Shown: piece after piece, positions 7,581 to 16,418 of the stretch
How positions within the stretch are numbered: position 1 is the first letter of the stretch
How the letters are laid out: each line of letters opens with the position of its first letter
Origin: UBA4416 sp038327195
GTDB taxonomy: Bacteria; Bacteroidota; Bacteroidia; B-17B0; Aurantibacillaceae
Assembly: GCA_038327195.1 (NCBI GenBank)
Contig: JBBQKU010000040.1
Location: 1-38,843 of the forward strand
DNA: 38,843 nt
Direction of reading: 5' to 3'
Notes under the pieces: model-generated
What the model saw: the letters and a program-made list of their open reading frames with translations, nothing else
Database searches by the model: none
What the model was told of the DNA's origin: nothing
Position numbers and translations under genes: made by a program

Positions 7581-8362
7581 AACTTTAAAACAAAATGTTC
7601 TTTTTCTTTCTGTTCGGTTCTGAAAAACACTATTCCGAAATGAAAAAAATCTAAACTTAATTTTACGTCTTTATGTTTGCAAATTTCTTCCCATGCCTTT
7701 TGCATATCTTTACTCCAATTAATATCATCAAACACAAAAATTGATTGTGAATTTTTTTTTGTTAATGCTAATGTAAAATACTTTATGGTGGCTTCGTAAG
7801 AATGATTTCCATCGACATATAAAAAGTCTAAACTATCAATTTGAGAAAGTATTCTCGGAAACTCGTCTTCAAAATTAGCATTGCTGTTTTTGATATTAGT
7901 TATTTTATTTTTCGAAAAAAGTTGGTTTGCATAGTTATAAATTTCAGAACAACCCTCAATCGTAAAAACGGTACTTTTTTTAATTGGGTTAGCTAAATAT
8001 ATGGTAGTTAAGCCTATCGAAGTGCCAAGCTCTACAATTGTTTTGGGATTAAATTTATTTATTATGCGATATAAAAATTCGGCTTGTTTTTTTTGAGCTA
8101 TACCATTTTTCGCGATTTCTTTTATTTTTCTTTGGTTTGACTTTAATCTTTTTGAACCAACACCAAAATCTGTAATATTTAAGGTTGTTTCATCTAATAA
8201 CAATTGGGTTCTAATTAAATCTAATTCTTCAAAATCTTTAAAAGGATTTTTGTTTTTAATTAATTCATTGTAAAAATCAAATACAAATGGTGAATGCACA
8301 TCATGCTCTGAATAAGCTGTTATTTTATAATTTATAAATTTTAAAATTAATTTTAAACTCAT
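7577..8362 (-). CDS. class I SAM-dependent methyltransferase
   Basis: The 261-residue protein has a SAM-binding motif I, VELGTSIGLTT (110-120), and the motif LYVDGNHSYE (181-190) typical of small O-methyltransferase-like enzymes, where D184 is near the metal or cofactor. The N-terminal HDVHSPFVFDFY (20-31) is, from memory, a conserved feature of a Bacteroidota subgroup. The substrate is unknown. It is the second gene of a two-gene unit, overlapping the upstream HTTM gene by 4 nt (8359-8362), which implies translational coupling. It meets apaG tail to tail. Confidence 0.8.
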   Translation of the reverse strand: MSLKLILKFINYKITAYSEHDVHSPFVFDFYNELIKNKNPFKDFEELDLIRTQLLLDETTLNITDFGVGSKRLKSNQRKIKEIAKNGIAQKKQAEFLYRIINKFNPKTIVELGTSIGLTTIYLANPIKKSTVFTIEGCSEIYNYANQLFSKNKITNIKNSNANFEDEFPRILSQIDSLDFLYVDGNHSYEATIKYFTLALTKKNSQSIFVFDDINWSKDMQKAWEEICKHKDVKLSLDFFHFGIVFFRTEQKEKEHFVLKF

Positions 8363-9822
8363 TTTATCTCAGTTATATTACAATTACAAACAACATTCTT
8401 TTCAATTGGTTTTGTTTTATAATTTGGTAATGTAATTTCTTTCATAAAATAAATAGTAAGCTCTGAAATTTTATTATTGGGGTTTTCAATATTCCATTTT
8501 TTTAATAAATATTTGCAATAATAAGGACGCATGTAATTATTATTATTAAAAACATAATTTTCAGAATATTTTCTCCATCTATCACTTTCAAATTCAGATA
8601 CGACCGAAATTGGCTTTGAAAATGAAACTTTATTGATATTGTGCTTTATATCTATGTTTTTGTGATTTTCTCCTAAGCCGCTAAAAACGTAATAACCATC
8701 ATCTTTTAAAATGTATGGTGAAAACATCCCCCAATTTTGCTCAAGTCTAAACATATTTCCAAATTTAATTAAACTAATATCGAGAGCATATGGAAAGTTT
8801 TTAACAGCACCTAAATTAAGCATCAAACAATAAAATATTACAAATAATAAGAAAACATTTTTTAATGAAAATAGGAATTCAAATATAAAAAGTTTTTTTT
8901 CAGGTATAGGTTCCAATATTTTTAACCGCTTAGGCTTAATAAATTTTTGCTCAACCCAATTCATTATTTCACTAGGTAATAAGCCAATAAGAGTGACTAA
9001 ACCTATAATGAAAAATAAGCCAACATAAAGTGACATAGAAATACCAATATGTAACAATGCAATTGAACCAATACCAATAAGCTTTATTTTTTTTGGAAAT
9101 GGTAATAAAAACAACAAGGGGGCAATAAGTTCAATATAGTAAACTAATAAGGTGAGTATTTTTAATAATATTGGAAATTGATACAGGTAAGTTCCAAAAG
9201 GCAACCTAATTTGATCTAAACTTAAGGCATAGTATAATGCTGTACCTTCTGTTCGCCATTCTGGTGATGTTTTTAGTAATGCAGAAAAAAAATACACTGA
9301 AAATACTAGAAGTATGTAACCAATATTTGCAGTTGAAAAGTACGAGTTTTGATATGAACTTTCTTTTTTTAATGAATATCTTTCGCCCCATGGTAAAAAA
9401 ATACCCCAAAGCAATGCTAACCTTAATAAATCATCACCTCCTTGTAATATAAAGGGATTTCTGTTTTGTAGCGAAACTAAAAATACCCAGCAAATAAACG
9501 TGAAAACTCGAGTTCGATATCCTATCAATAATAAAATGGCACATAATGCATTTATACAAAACAAAACTATTTGCAACCACAAATCACCACTTAAAGCATG
9601 AAAGGAAAAATATACTTCATTCCAATTATATAATTTTAAAATAGAAAGAGGTAAAATACCTTCGTCTGTAAAAAAAGCCTTTATTGATAAAGCTCTAATA
9701 AATAAATCAATTAATAGAATTAATGAGATGCCAATCCTCATACATGCTAATGCTCTCAAATCTAGGGAAAACGAATCTTTTATAAAAAATATAAGACTGG
9801 TTATTTTTTTTTTGAATGTCAC
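8359..9822 (-). CDS. HTTM-domain integral membrane protein
   Basis: The 487-residue inner-membrane protein has about eight hydrophobic segments over the first 350 residues and a soluble C-terminal part. The block SLQNRNPFILQGGDD followed by LLRLALLWGIFLPWGERYSL is characteristic of the HTTM (horizontally transferred transmembrane) domain, related to vitamin K-dependent gamma-carboxylase. The start codon is GTG at 9822. The first ATG, at codon 28, would cut into the first membrane helix, so GTG is preferred. Bacterial HTTM functions are mostly unknown. The 4-nt overlap with the downstream methyltransferase suggests a shared pathway, perhaps modification of a lipid or protein at the membrane; that is inference. 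Confidence 0.8.
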   Translation of the reverse strand: MTFKKKITSLIFFIKDSFSLDLRALACMRIGISLILLIDLFIRALSIKAFFTDEGILPLSILKLYNWNEVYFSFHALSGDLWLQIVLFCINALCAILLLIGYRTRVFTFICWVFLVSLQNRNPFILQGGDDLLRLALLWGIFLPWGERYSLKKESSYQNSYFSTANIGYILLVFSVYFFSALLKTSPEWRTEGTALYYALSLDQIRLPFGTYLYQFPILLKILTLLVYYIELIAPLLFLLPFPKKIKLIGIGSIALLHIGISMSLYVGLFFIIGLVTLIGLLPSEIMNWVEQKFIKPKRLKILEPIPEKKLFIFEFLFSLKNVFLLFVIFYCLMLNLGAVKNFPYALDISLIKFGNMFRLEQNWGMFSPYILKDDGYYVFSGLGENHKNIDIKHNINKVSFSKPISVVSEFESDRWRKYSENYVFNNNNYMRPYYCKYLLKKWNIENPNNKISELTIYFMKEITLPNYKTKPIEKNVVCNCNITEIK

Positions 9823-9930
9823 AAATAGCTTATTTTTCTTATTAATAAATTATAAATTTAAATATTTTTAATATTACCTTATATGCTATTTATCATATTT
9901 TTAAAAGGAAATTTTGATTGAATTCAAAAC

Positions 9931-9966
9931 AAAAAAAGCATTCGTTTTAAACGAATGCTTTTTTTG
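9931..9966 (-). terminator. intrinsic terminator of the lipoprotein gene
   Basis: The arms AAAAAAAGCATTCG (9931-9944) and CGAATGCTTTTTTT (9952-9965) pair over 14 bp, and the central TTTTAAA could extend the stem. The T-tract works in both directions, but the only gene ending here is the lipoprotein gene on the - strand, whose stop is 19 nt away. Confidence 0.85.
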
Positions 9967-9984
9967 TTTTTTAATAGGATAGGG

Positions 9985-10560
9985 TTATAAACAACCAACT
10001 TGGCCACTCACAGTAACAACCGGAAATGAACCTGGTGATTGAGTACAAGCAATAGCTGAAAAACTTGCAGTAATTCCAGTTCCTGAAGCTGTAACGGTAA
10101 CAATTCCTGAGTTTGAAAACCAATTACTTCCAGTTGGTTGCCCTGGAGGGTTATTAACACTCATAAAACATTTATTTGGGCCACTTGATAATAATGAACC
10201 AGAATTAACTAATTGATATGTACCTGGAGTAGGTGTAACTGAAAAACAAACTGAAATGGAAGTTCCGGTACTGCTATTAGAAATACTCAAACAAGTTTGG
10301 CCGGCAACACAATTAGAACTAGTCCAAGAGCCTATTGTTCCAATTCCAGTCATACTCGAATTTTGCATAGCAACTGATGTTGTTGAAATTGTTCCAGTAG
10401 TTGTTACATTCGTAATGTTAGGATTATTTCCAGTACCTGTTACTGCTTCATCCTTATAAGTTGGGGTAATTGCAGAGCTATCATTTTTCTTTTTACAAGA
10501 AATTAAAATAACACTTCCTACAATTAATACCGTTAAAGCTGATAAAATGATTTTTTTCAT
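9985..10560 (-). CDS. secreted lipoprotein of unknown function
   Basis: The 191-residue protein has a lipoprotein signal peptide ending LISC with the acylated cysteine at C22, followed by KKKN, a common start of Bacteroidota lipoproteins. The mature part is rich in Ser, Thr, Gly and Asn, with six further cysteines that could form disulfides. It resembles small beta-sandwich surface proteins, and I recognise no catalytic motif. It has the best promoter in the window and its own terminator, so it is a single-gene unit. The lipoprotein call is firm; the role is unknown. Confidence 0.8.
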   Translation of the reverse strand: MKKIILSALTVLIVGSVILISCKKKNDSSAITPTYKDEAVTGTGNNPNITNVTTTGTISTTSVAMQNSSMTGIGTIGSWTSSNCVAGQTCLSISNSSTGTSISVCFSVTPTPGTYQLVNSGSLLSSGPNKCFMSVNNPPGQPTGSNWFSNSGIVTVTASGTGITASFSAIACTQSPGSFPVVTVSGQVGCL

Positions 10561-10581
10561 TTTTTATAGTTTTTATTTATT

Positions 10582-10613
10582 CAAATTTAATGGTTTATAT
10601 TTTAATTTCCAAA
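10582..10613 (-). promoter_or_regulatory. promoter of the lipoprotein gene
   Basis: On the - strand, TTTG (10613-10610), a 20-nt spacer and TAAATTTG (10589-10582) match the full Bacteroidota consensus. The start site would lie about 18 nt before the ATG. This is the only perfect two-part match I found. Confidence 0.65.
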
Positions 10614-10646
10614 TAGTTACACTCAATATTTAGCATGACTCAGTAA

Positions 10647-11819
10647 TTAGTAAAAGGTTTTACCATGTTTTGCCATCGATTTTAATAAAACACAAGTTCT
10701 ATATCGATCTTCCTCATAATCACAATATAACTGATTTAATGTTTTTTGAATAAAATCTAATCCAATTTCATCAGCCCATTTTAATAACCCTTTTGGATAA
10801 TTTACTCCTTTAGTCATTGCTAAATCTACATCATGTACACTTGCAATTCCTAAATATGTAGTGTCGCAAGCTTCATTAATTAACATGCAAAGAATTCTAT
10901 TTAAAATATTTTTCCCTAACGTTTCATCTTTATTTGGCAAAATTTCAATTGCTCCTTCTTGATAATCATAAAATCCTTTTCCTGATTTTTTTCCCAAAAA
11001 ATTTGCTTCTAAAAGGCGCTTTTGAGATAGGGAAGGTTTAAATCGTGGGTCAAAATAGAATTGTGTCCATACAGTTTCAGTTACAATATAATTAACATCG
11101 TGTCCAATTAAATCCATTAACTCAAATGGCCCCATTTTAAAGCCTCCAAATTCTTTCATAGCCCAATCAATAGTAGCAATGTCTGCAATTTGCTCTTCAT
11201 AAATACGCAAGGCCTCACTATAAAAAGGGCGGGCTACTCTATTTACAATAAAACCAGGAGTGTCTTTTGCCATTACTGTGATTTTTTTCCACGAATCAAT
11301 AATTGCTTTACAATTTTTTGCAACATTTAAATCTGTAGCAATCCCAGGTATTATTTCAACCAATGGCATTATGGTTGCTGGATTAAAAAAATGAATGCCA
11401 ATAACTCTTTCTGGTAAATTACATGCTGAAGCAATGGATGTAATTGATAATGAAGATGTATTTGAAGCTAATATACATGAATCAGAAACTATAGATTCTA
11501 ATTCTTTGAATACAGTTTGTTTAATGGTTAGATTTTCAATGATCGCTTCAATAATTAAATTACAATCTTTTAAATCAGAAATAGAATTACTAAATATTAA
11601 GTTTGATTTAATTTCATTTGATTTCTCTTCTGAAATTTTTTGCTTTTCAACGAGTTTTGATAAAGTAGTAGATAGGTTTTTTTTTGCTTTTTCAATTGCC
11701 TCAATACTAGAATCAAAAATAATTGTTTTATGATTTTGAGTGGCAGAAATTTGAGCTATTCCAAGTCCCATAGCTCCAGAGCCAACTACGCCAATAATAC
11801 TTTGTGGTGAGAACATCAT
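10647..11819 (-). CDS. 3-hydroxyacyl-CoA dehydrogenase
   Basis: The enzyme oxidises 3-hydroxyacyl-CoA to 3-ketoacyl-CoA with NAD, in fatty acid beta-oxidation, butanoyl-CoA metabolism or phenylacetate-type degradation. The 390-residue protein has the NAD-binding GSGAMG (13-18), the catalytic His143 in GIHFFNPA, the TPGFIVNR segment that begins the C-terminal domain, and a second copy of that domain from about residue 300, as in PaaH/Hbd-type proteins. The ATG at 11819 overlaps the stop of the upstream gene by one base, and a second ATG follows at once. No thiolase or enoyl-CoA hydratase gene is in the window, so the substrate range is open. Confidence 0.9.
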   Translation of the reverse strand: MMFSPQSIIGVVGSGAMGLGIAQISATQNHKTIIFDSSIEAIEKAKKNLSTTLSKLVEKQKISEEKSNEIKSNLIFSNSISDLKDCNLIIEAIIENLTIKQTVFKELESIVSDSCILASNTSSLSITSIASACNLPERVIGIHFFNPATIMPLVEIIPGIATDLNVAKNCKAIIDSWKKITVMAKDTPGFIVNRVARPFYSEALRIYEEQIADIATIDWAMKEFGGFKMGPFELMDLIGHDVNYIVTETVWTQFYFDPRFKPSLSQKRLLEANFLGKKSGKGFYDYQEGAIEILPNKDETLGKNILNRILCMLINEACDTTYLGIASVHDVDLAMTKGVNYPKGLLKWADEIGLDFIQKTLNQLYCDYEEDRYRTCVLLKSMAKHGKTFY

Positions 11820-13246
11820 TAATTTTGAATTATAATTTTCTTTGTTTCGTTAACAGTTGTTCCTTTCAAAGTGATGAAATAACATCCGTTTTCTAAATTA
11901 GTTGTATTTATGTTTTGTTTAAATAATGATTCATTTGGCTGAAATACTCCTTCTTGAATAATTTTCCCAAAAATATCATTAATGCAATAAGAAACCGTTT
12001 GATTTAATTGATTTGCAATATAAATAGTGAAGTCGTTTTTACTAGGATTTGGATAAACACTGAATTGTGAAGTTGATTTTTTTGTTTCATTTAATCCAAC
12101 AATTGAAGTATTGTAAGTATTATCTCCCTGTAAAATGAAAATACCATTTTGCATATCGCAAGCAATAATAATTTTGCTTGGTAAATAAGGGTATGCTCCC
12201 CAATTTCCACGATAAGCATTAGTTGTGAAATTATCATTTAAACCATGTTGTGGTTGGGTATCAAAAAAACCATAAACTGTTGAAACTGATGGAGTAGAAA
12301 TATCATACAAATAAATACCATCTTGATAAGTACTCAACCAACACCATTTATTACCAACAATATAAGGGTTGTGAGCTGTTGCTCCATAATGTGAGCGAAC
12401 AGTATCAACCAAAGAAATGCTTGTAATGTTTGAAACATCAATAATTTTTGCAGGTAATCCAGTAGGAACTTCATCTGCAAATACCATTGTTTTTTTATTT
12501 GAAGTAAGCGATGAACTATGGTTGTAACCAGAATAAGGATAGCTTGTAAATGAAGATAATAAAGAGAATGTATTGGTAGAAAGTAATTTTACAACAAATA
12601 ATCCTTGCCCTCCACATGAAGCAAAAATAGTGTCATTATTTACATACATATCATGCACATAACCAATACTTGGAACATCTTGAGCAAGTTTTCTAATTAA
12701 TACTGGTACGGATGGTGTTGCAAGACTATAAACATGCATACTTTCTGTTCCGCCTCCAAGTGGAGTTACACCCCCACAATATAACTTGTCTTTATCTACA
12801 TATACGGTGTGTGCCCTTTCAAAATAGGAAGTGCCTTCATATACAACGTGAACTGAATCTGGTAAATATTGCATATCTATAATTTGGAAACTATTTGGTG
12901 GAGCATCGTCACTCACGATATAACAATAATTTTGATACGTTTTTAATTCACGCCATGTACATCCATTTTTTTTTGCTTTAACCGAATCACTAATAATTGG
13001 GGTGCTTGGGTTTGTAACATCAATGAAATAAGTTTTACTGCTAGTGCCAACTATTGCGTATTCTTTGTTTTTAGATGATTGGAACCAGCCCCAACAACCT
13101 GAATACTTTCTTCCATCCGAACCAGTTAAGTCTGTTTCAGGATCAATATGTGCAAGTAAATTCACATTTAAACTTGGGTAAACTTGAGCATTTATGTTTA
13201 GTGTTGAACAAAAAATAATTGCCAGAAATAGTAATTTGTGATACAT
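11819..13246 (-). CDS. secreted choice-of-anchor B (LVIVD-type) protein with type IX sorting domain
   Basis: The 475-residue protein has a signal peptide ending NINAQ. The body is a beta-propeller of LVIVD-type repeats with the conserved GCWGW, AHTVYVD and YVHDMYV segments seen in choice-of-anchor B proteins. The last 80 residues form a type A sorting domain (FSVYPNPSKNDF, ending KKIIIQN), which directs export through the type IX system and surface attachment or release. Its biochemical role is unknown. It is the first gene of a two-gene unit and its stop overlaps the start of the dehydrogenase gene, an odd pairing of a surface protein with a cytoplasmic enzyme. Confidence 0.85.
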   Translation of the reverse strand: MYHKLLFLAIIFCSTLNINAQVYPSLNVNLLAHIDPETDLTGSDGRKYSGCWGWFQSSKNKEYAIVGTSSKTYFIDVTNPSTPIISDSVKAKKNGCTWRELKTYQNYCYIVSDDAPPNSFQIIDMQYLPDSVHVVYEGTSYFERAHTVYVDKDKLYCGGVTPLGGGTESMHVYSLATPSVPVLIRKLAQDVPSIGYVHDMYVNNDTIFASCGGQGLFVVKLLSTNTFSLLSSFTSYPYSGYNHSSSLTSNKKTMVFADEVPTGLPAKIIDVSNITSISLVDTVRSHYGATAHNPYIVGNKWCWLSTYQDGIYLYDISTPSVSTVYGFFDTQPQHGLNDNFTTNAYRGNWGAYPYLPSKIIIACDMQNGIFILQGDNTYNTSIVGLNETKKSTSQFSVYPNPSKNDFTIYIANQLNQTVSYCINDIFGKIIQEGVFQPNESLFKQNINTTNLENGCYFITLKGTTVNETKKIIIQN

Positions 13247-13352
13247 TTTTTAAGTTTTTTAGTTATGGCAAGATACAAAAAAAACAGAATGCGAACTAAT
13301 TGTTTTTAAGATATAAAATCGAATAAAAGAATTAAATTTTTACTTTTACGTT

Positions 13353-14147
13353 ATGGATTTAAAAAATATTACTGAAAATGTTGTAGTTATAGCAAGGGAA
13401 GTTGGTGAGTTTATTAGAAATGAAAGAGTTAATTTTAATTATGATAAGGTTGAAATTAAGGGGCTGAATGATTTAGTTAGTTATGTGGATAAAACGGCAG
13501 AAGAAAAGATTGTAGAAAAGCTTAAGCCATTAGTAAATCAGGCGGGTTTTATCGTTGAAGAAAATACAATTTCTGAAAAAAAAGAATTTAATTGGATTGT
13601 TGATCCACTTGATGGCACAACAAATTTTGTTCATGGAATTCCTAGTTATGCAATTAGCATAGCTTTAGAATGTAAAGGAGAAATAATTTGTGGTGTTGTT
13701 TATGAGGTGTCTCGTGATGAATGTTTTTGGGCTTATACAAATGGAGGTTCTTTTTTAAATGGAATTCCAATTGCTGTATCAAAACAAAAAAAACTTTCAG
13801 AAAGTTTAATTGCAACCGGATTTCCGATTTTTAATTTTGAAAAAATTAAAGCCTATTTAATTTGCTTAGAATATTTAATGAGGAACACGCATGGAGTAAG
13901 AAGAATAGGAGCAGCAGCTGTTGACTTATGTTATGTTGCTTGCGGACGGGTGGATGCTTTTTTTGAATACAATTTAAATCCCTGGGATGTTGCCGCAGGA
14001 GCTTTAATTGTTAGGGAAGCAGGAGGAACAGTTTGTGATTTTAAATTAAAGAATAACTGGTTATTCGGTAAAGAAATTATAGCAACAAACACTAATATTA
14101 AAATTGAATTTGAAAATTTAATTAGTGAAAAATTTAACTTAACTTAA
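13353..14147 (+). CDS. inositol monophosphatase family protein (SuhB-like)
   Basis: The 264-residue enzyme belongs to the Mg-dependent phosphatases that act on inositol-1-phosphate and related sugar or nucleotide phosphates. The metal site is complete: E69-E70 (IVEEN), D84 and D87 in DPLDGTTN, and D212 in WDVAAGAL. Length and motif order fit SuhB/IMPase. The natural substrate in Bacteroidota is uncertain, and a related role on 3'-phosphoadenosine 5'-phosphate (CysQ-like) cannot be excluded. The gene is divergent from the LVIVD gene and shares a TTAA stop overlap (14144-14147) with the convergent barrel gene. Confidence 0.9.
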   Translation: MDLKNITENVVVIAREVGEFIRNERVNFNYDKVEIKGLNDLVSYVDKTAEEKIVEKLKPLVNQAGFIVEENTISEKKEFNWIVDPLDGTTNFVHGIPSYAISIALECKGEIICGVVYEVSRDECFWAYTNGGSFLNGIPIAVSKQKKLSESLIATGFPIFNFEKIKAYLICLEYLMRNTHGVRRIGAAAVDLCYVACGRVDAFFEYNLNPWDVAAGALIVREAGGTVCDFKLKNNWLFGKEIIATNTNIKIEFENLISEKFNLT

Positions 14148-15100
14148 AATTTAGAACGAAGTCTAGTTTTTCCACGTTTAGGAGCAAAAAATTTGCCAAT
14201 TGTTATTTGAATGCCCATATAGGAATCCTTTTCTTTGTCACCTCGTTGAGCACCATTTCCACTGCCGTCTGGTGCGGTAGCTCCTGGAATATTCCCTTTA
14301 CTTGGGTCTGCCATTGTTAGTGAAGTAGAACCATAAGCTTGTTCTAATAAAAACTTATCATAATAAACTGTACTAACGTCATCAATGTAATCAGTAAAGG
14401 TTTTTCGGTAATTAACTTCAATTCCTATACACCATTCTTTTGATAAAATCATCCTGTAAGCTATACCCATTGGTATAGAAACTGCAACTCTTTTATATTG
14501 TTTTGGTCCTCCAGGTAAACCTTGACCTTCAGTATGTAAAGGTTGTAACTTAGTCCAAGCACCAGTAATAGGATTTCTTCCTTTTGGATTAAAATAGAAA
14601 GCTCCAATCCCAATAAATCCAATAAATTCGAATGCACGAGATTTTTTTCTGTGCCCCATTGTTTTGGCTATTCCATAATGATGGCCAACTTTATTTGAAA
14701 AAATAGAGAGTTCTAATCTAGTTGCTACTTCGAAAATATTTGATTTAAAATTTAAATTTCTATTATTTCGAAATGGTTCTGTTGTTAATTTATCATCTCC
14801 AGCTACTGCTAAATAATTAAAGCTGCTGTGCCAATTAACATTCTTTAAAAACTTGTAACGATATGCTAAACTTATTGCTGGACGAGTTAGTTTGAATTCT
14901 AAATCAACAGGACTGAAATCTGTCCCAATCTTATTTAATCCTCCTAAATCCCCTAAAAATTGTGAAGCACCTATTTGAATAATTAGTTCTTTTTTATACC
15001 GTTTCCAGTCATTAGCTCTTGAAAAACCTTGAGAAAATAAACCTTTAATACTTAGTAAAAGTATAAAGGCAATTAAAAATATATTTAGTCGTTTATTCAA
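14144..15100 (-). CDS. outer-membrane beta-barrel protein, DUF6089-like
   Basis: The protein has a signal peptide ending KGLFSQG and alternating aromatic and polar strands (for example ISLAYRYKF, RVAVSIPMGIAYRM, MGIQITIGKFF) typical of an eight-strand-type outer-membrane barrel. It ends in a basic tail (KRGKTRLRSKF). The length and the GFSRANDW beginning resemble the DUF6089 family, to which I believe the type IX secretion protein PorG belongs; this is from memory and needs a profile search. No ATG is in frame. TTG at 15100 gives a normal signal peptide (MNKRLNIFLIAF, 318 residues). TTG at 15124 would add eight residues. An out-of-frame ATG lies at 15113, across a run of eight A/T bases. Confidence 0.7.
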   Translation of the reverse strand: MNKRLNIFLIAFILLLSIKGLFSQGFSRANDWKRYKKELIIQIGASQFLGDLGGLNKIGTDFSPVDLEFKLTRPAISLAYRYKFLKNVNWHSSFNYLAVAGDDKLTTEPFRNNRNLNFKSNIFEVATRLELSIFSNKVGHHYGIAKTMGHRKKSRAFEFIGFIGIGAFYFNPKGRNPITGAWTKLQPLHTEGQGLPGGPKQYKRVAVSIPMGIAYRMILSKEWCIGIEVNYRKTFTDYIDDVSTVYYDKFLLEQAYGSTSLTMADPSKGNIPGATAPDGSGNGAQRGDKEKDSYMGIQITIGKFFAPKRGKTRLRSKF

Positions 15101-15129
15101 AAAAAATACACATTGTTGATTCAAGAATG

Positions 15130-15137
15130 CAAATATA
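15130..15137 (-). promoter_or_regulatory. -7 promoter element of the barrel gene
   Basis: On the - strand, TATATTTG matches TAnnTTTG and lies 29 nt before the TTG at 15100 and 16 nt before the out-of-frame ATG at 15113. No TTTG is found at the usual -33 spacing. Confidence 0.35.
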
Positions 15138-15196
15138 GGTATTTTTTGACCAAATATTAGCTTAAAAAGGTTACTAAAATGTTAAAAAACAGGATG

Positions 15197-16255
15197 TTAA
15201 TTACCTAAATCTTCATTGCTATAATACAATTTGTAAAACTTGAGCCCTTTTTCTTCGTCATAACCCTTTTCTACATAATCATGTCTTCCATGCACATAAA
15301 TATGGAAATTCTTATCCAGCTTTACCACACTTTTCATGAATTTTTGATTTTTCTTAACTGCTGTTGGTGATACTTCAAAATCATCAATTGCTGTTAGATC
15401 CATTTTATCATTATAGGTTTTTCTGTAATCAGTAAATGCTTCTTTTATCTCTGGTTGTGCTAAAACTTCTGTTTCAAATTCTTTAATATTAAAATTATCT
15501 TTTTCTTTAAAAAAACTGGTACTTTTATTAAGCATCATCATTTGATCTTGCTTAGTAACATTGTTGTTTTCTGTTAAAACCTCTTCGCAAAATCCTTTAC
15601 ATGTTTCAATAAAATTATTAGTATGGAAATACGCATTTTGTTTCATTTTAGTATTTAAAAAATCCTCTACCCAATAAAAGGCACAATCTGCAATTTTATT
15701 GTTCGTGTCAACAATGCTTATTTTATAACCTTCTTCTTTATTAGTGTTAAAAATAATACAACCTTTATCAAGTTTATTAATATTAATGCCATTATCACAT
15801 TCTACATCAAAATTATCTAAATGTTGAAACACTTTTAAATACGTGTCTTTATTTTCTGTTTTAAATAAACCAACGGCGTCAGTTAATTCGCCATCAACCA
15901 TGCAATCTTTAAAATAACAAACATAAAATTCGCCTCCTTTAATTTTTGGATGCATAGATTGATAATGCAAATGCTCAGCAATTTTTTTACTACTATCTAT
16001 AAAAGAACCTTGAGATTTAAAAATATCTTGAACATAACCATTCACATCATGATAATGCATTTCGTTTTTAGCTTTAAATTGATAATAGATATCAGTTTTA
16101 AATGGAGACGTTAAATATCGCATAACTGTATCTTTCAAAAAATCATCCGATATTTCTATGTTTTTTTCGCTTAGAGTTAACTCTTCTCCTAATCCTTTAT
16201 TCCCAACAAAATGTATCACAAAATGTGTTAATTGCGAACGTGTAAAATCTATCAT
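15197..16255 (-). CDS. nucleoid-associated protein, NdpA/YejK family
   Basis: The 352-residue cytoplasmic protein matches the NdpA family: FVIHFVGNKGLGEELTLSE near the N-terminus, the central GGEFYVCYF block and a C-terminal part of mixed charge (KSVVKLDKNFHIYVHG). E. coli YejK copurifies with the nucleoid and interacts with topoisomerases; the role in Bacteroidota is not established. The ATG at 16255 directly follows one arm of an inverted repeat (see 16256-16310). The gene is transcribed divergently from the tail-specific protease gene. Confidence 0.88.
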   Translation of the reverse strand: MIDFTRSQLTHFVIHFVGNKGLGEELTLSEKNIEISDDFLKDTVMRYLTSPFKTDIYYQFKAKNEMHYHDVNGYVQDIFKSQGSFIDSSKKIAEHLHYQSMHPKIKGGEFYVCYFKDCMVDGELTDAVGLFKTENKDTYLKVFQHLDNFDVECDNGININKLDKGCIIFNTNKEEGYKISIVDTNNKIADCAFYWVEDFLNTKMKQNAYFHTNNFIETCKGFCEEVLTENNNVTKQDQMMMLNKSTSFFKEKDNFNIKEFETEVLAQPEIKEAFTDYRKTYNDKMDLTAIDDFEVSPTAVKKNQKFMKSVVKLDKNFHIYVHGRHDYVEKGYDEEKGLKFYKLYYSNEDLGN

Positions 16256-16310
16256 GGCACTAAAAATGTATTAAATTTATAAAAATTAAAAATAGTGTTT
16301 TACTAGTGCC
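16256..16310. repeat. inverted repeat GGCACTA/TAGTGCC upstream of the NdpA-family gene
   Basis: GGCACTA at 16256-16262 and TAGTGCC at 16304-16310 are perfect inverted copies 41 nt apart. The near arm touches the start codon at 16255. Between the arms, TAAATTTA on the - strand resembles a -7 element. It could act as a paired operator or as an mRNA stem that hides the start codon. Confidence 0.35.
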
Positions 16311-16357
16311 AAATGATTTCCAACTATTAACAAACTTTAAACAATAATTAATGTTAC

Positions 16358-16376
16358 TAACGGACAATTTCCGTTA
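16358..16376. promoter_or_regulatory. palindrome in the divergent promoter region before the protease gene
   Basis: TAACGGA (16358-16364) and TCCGTTA (16370-16376) form a perfect 7-bp inverted repeat with a 5-nt centre, about 45 nt before the protease start. It has no T-tract, so a regulator binding site is more likely than a terminator. Confidence 0.35.
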
Positions 16377-16407
16377 TAACTAATAACTCTATATTTAATA
16401 AAATAAA

Positions 16408-16415
16408 TAAATTTG
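16408..16415 (+). promoter_or_regulatory. -7 promoter element directly before the protease gene
   Basis: TAAATTTG matches TAnnTTTG and ends 3 nt before the ATG at 16419, the same geometry as at pth. It predicts a leaderless or almost leaderless mRNA. No -33 element is clear. Confidence 0.35.
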
Positions 16416-16418
16416 TAT

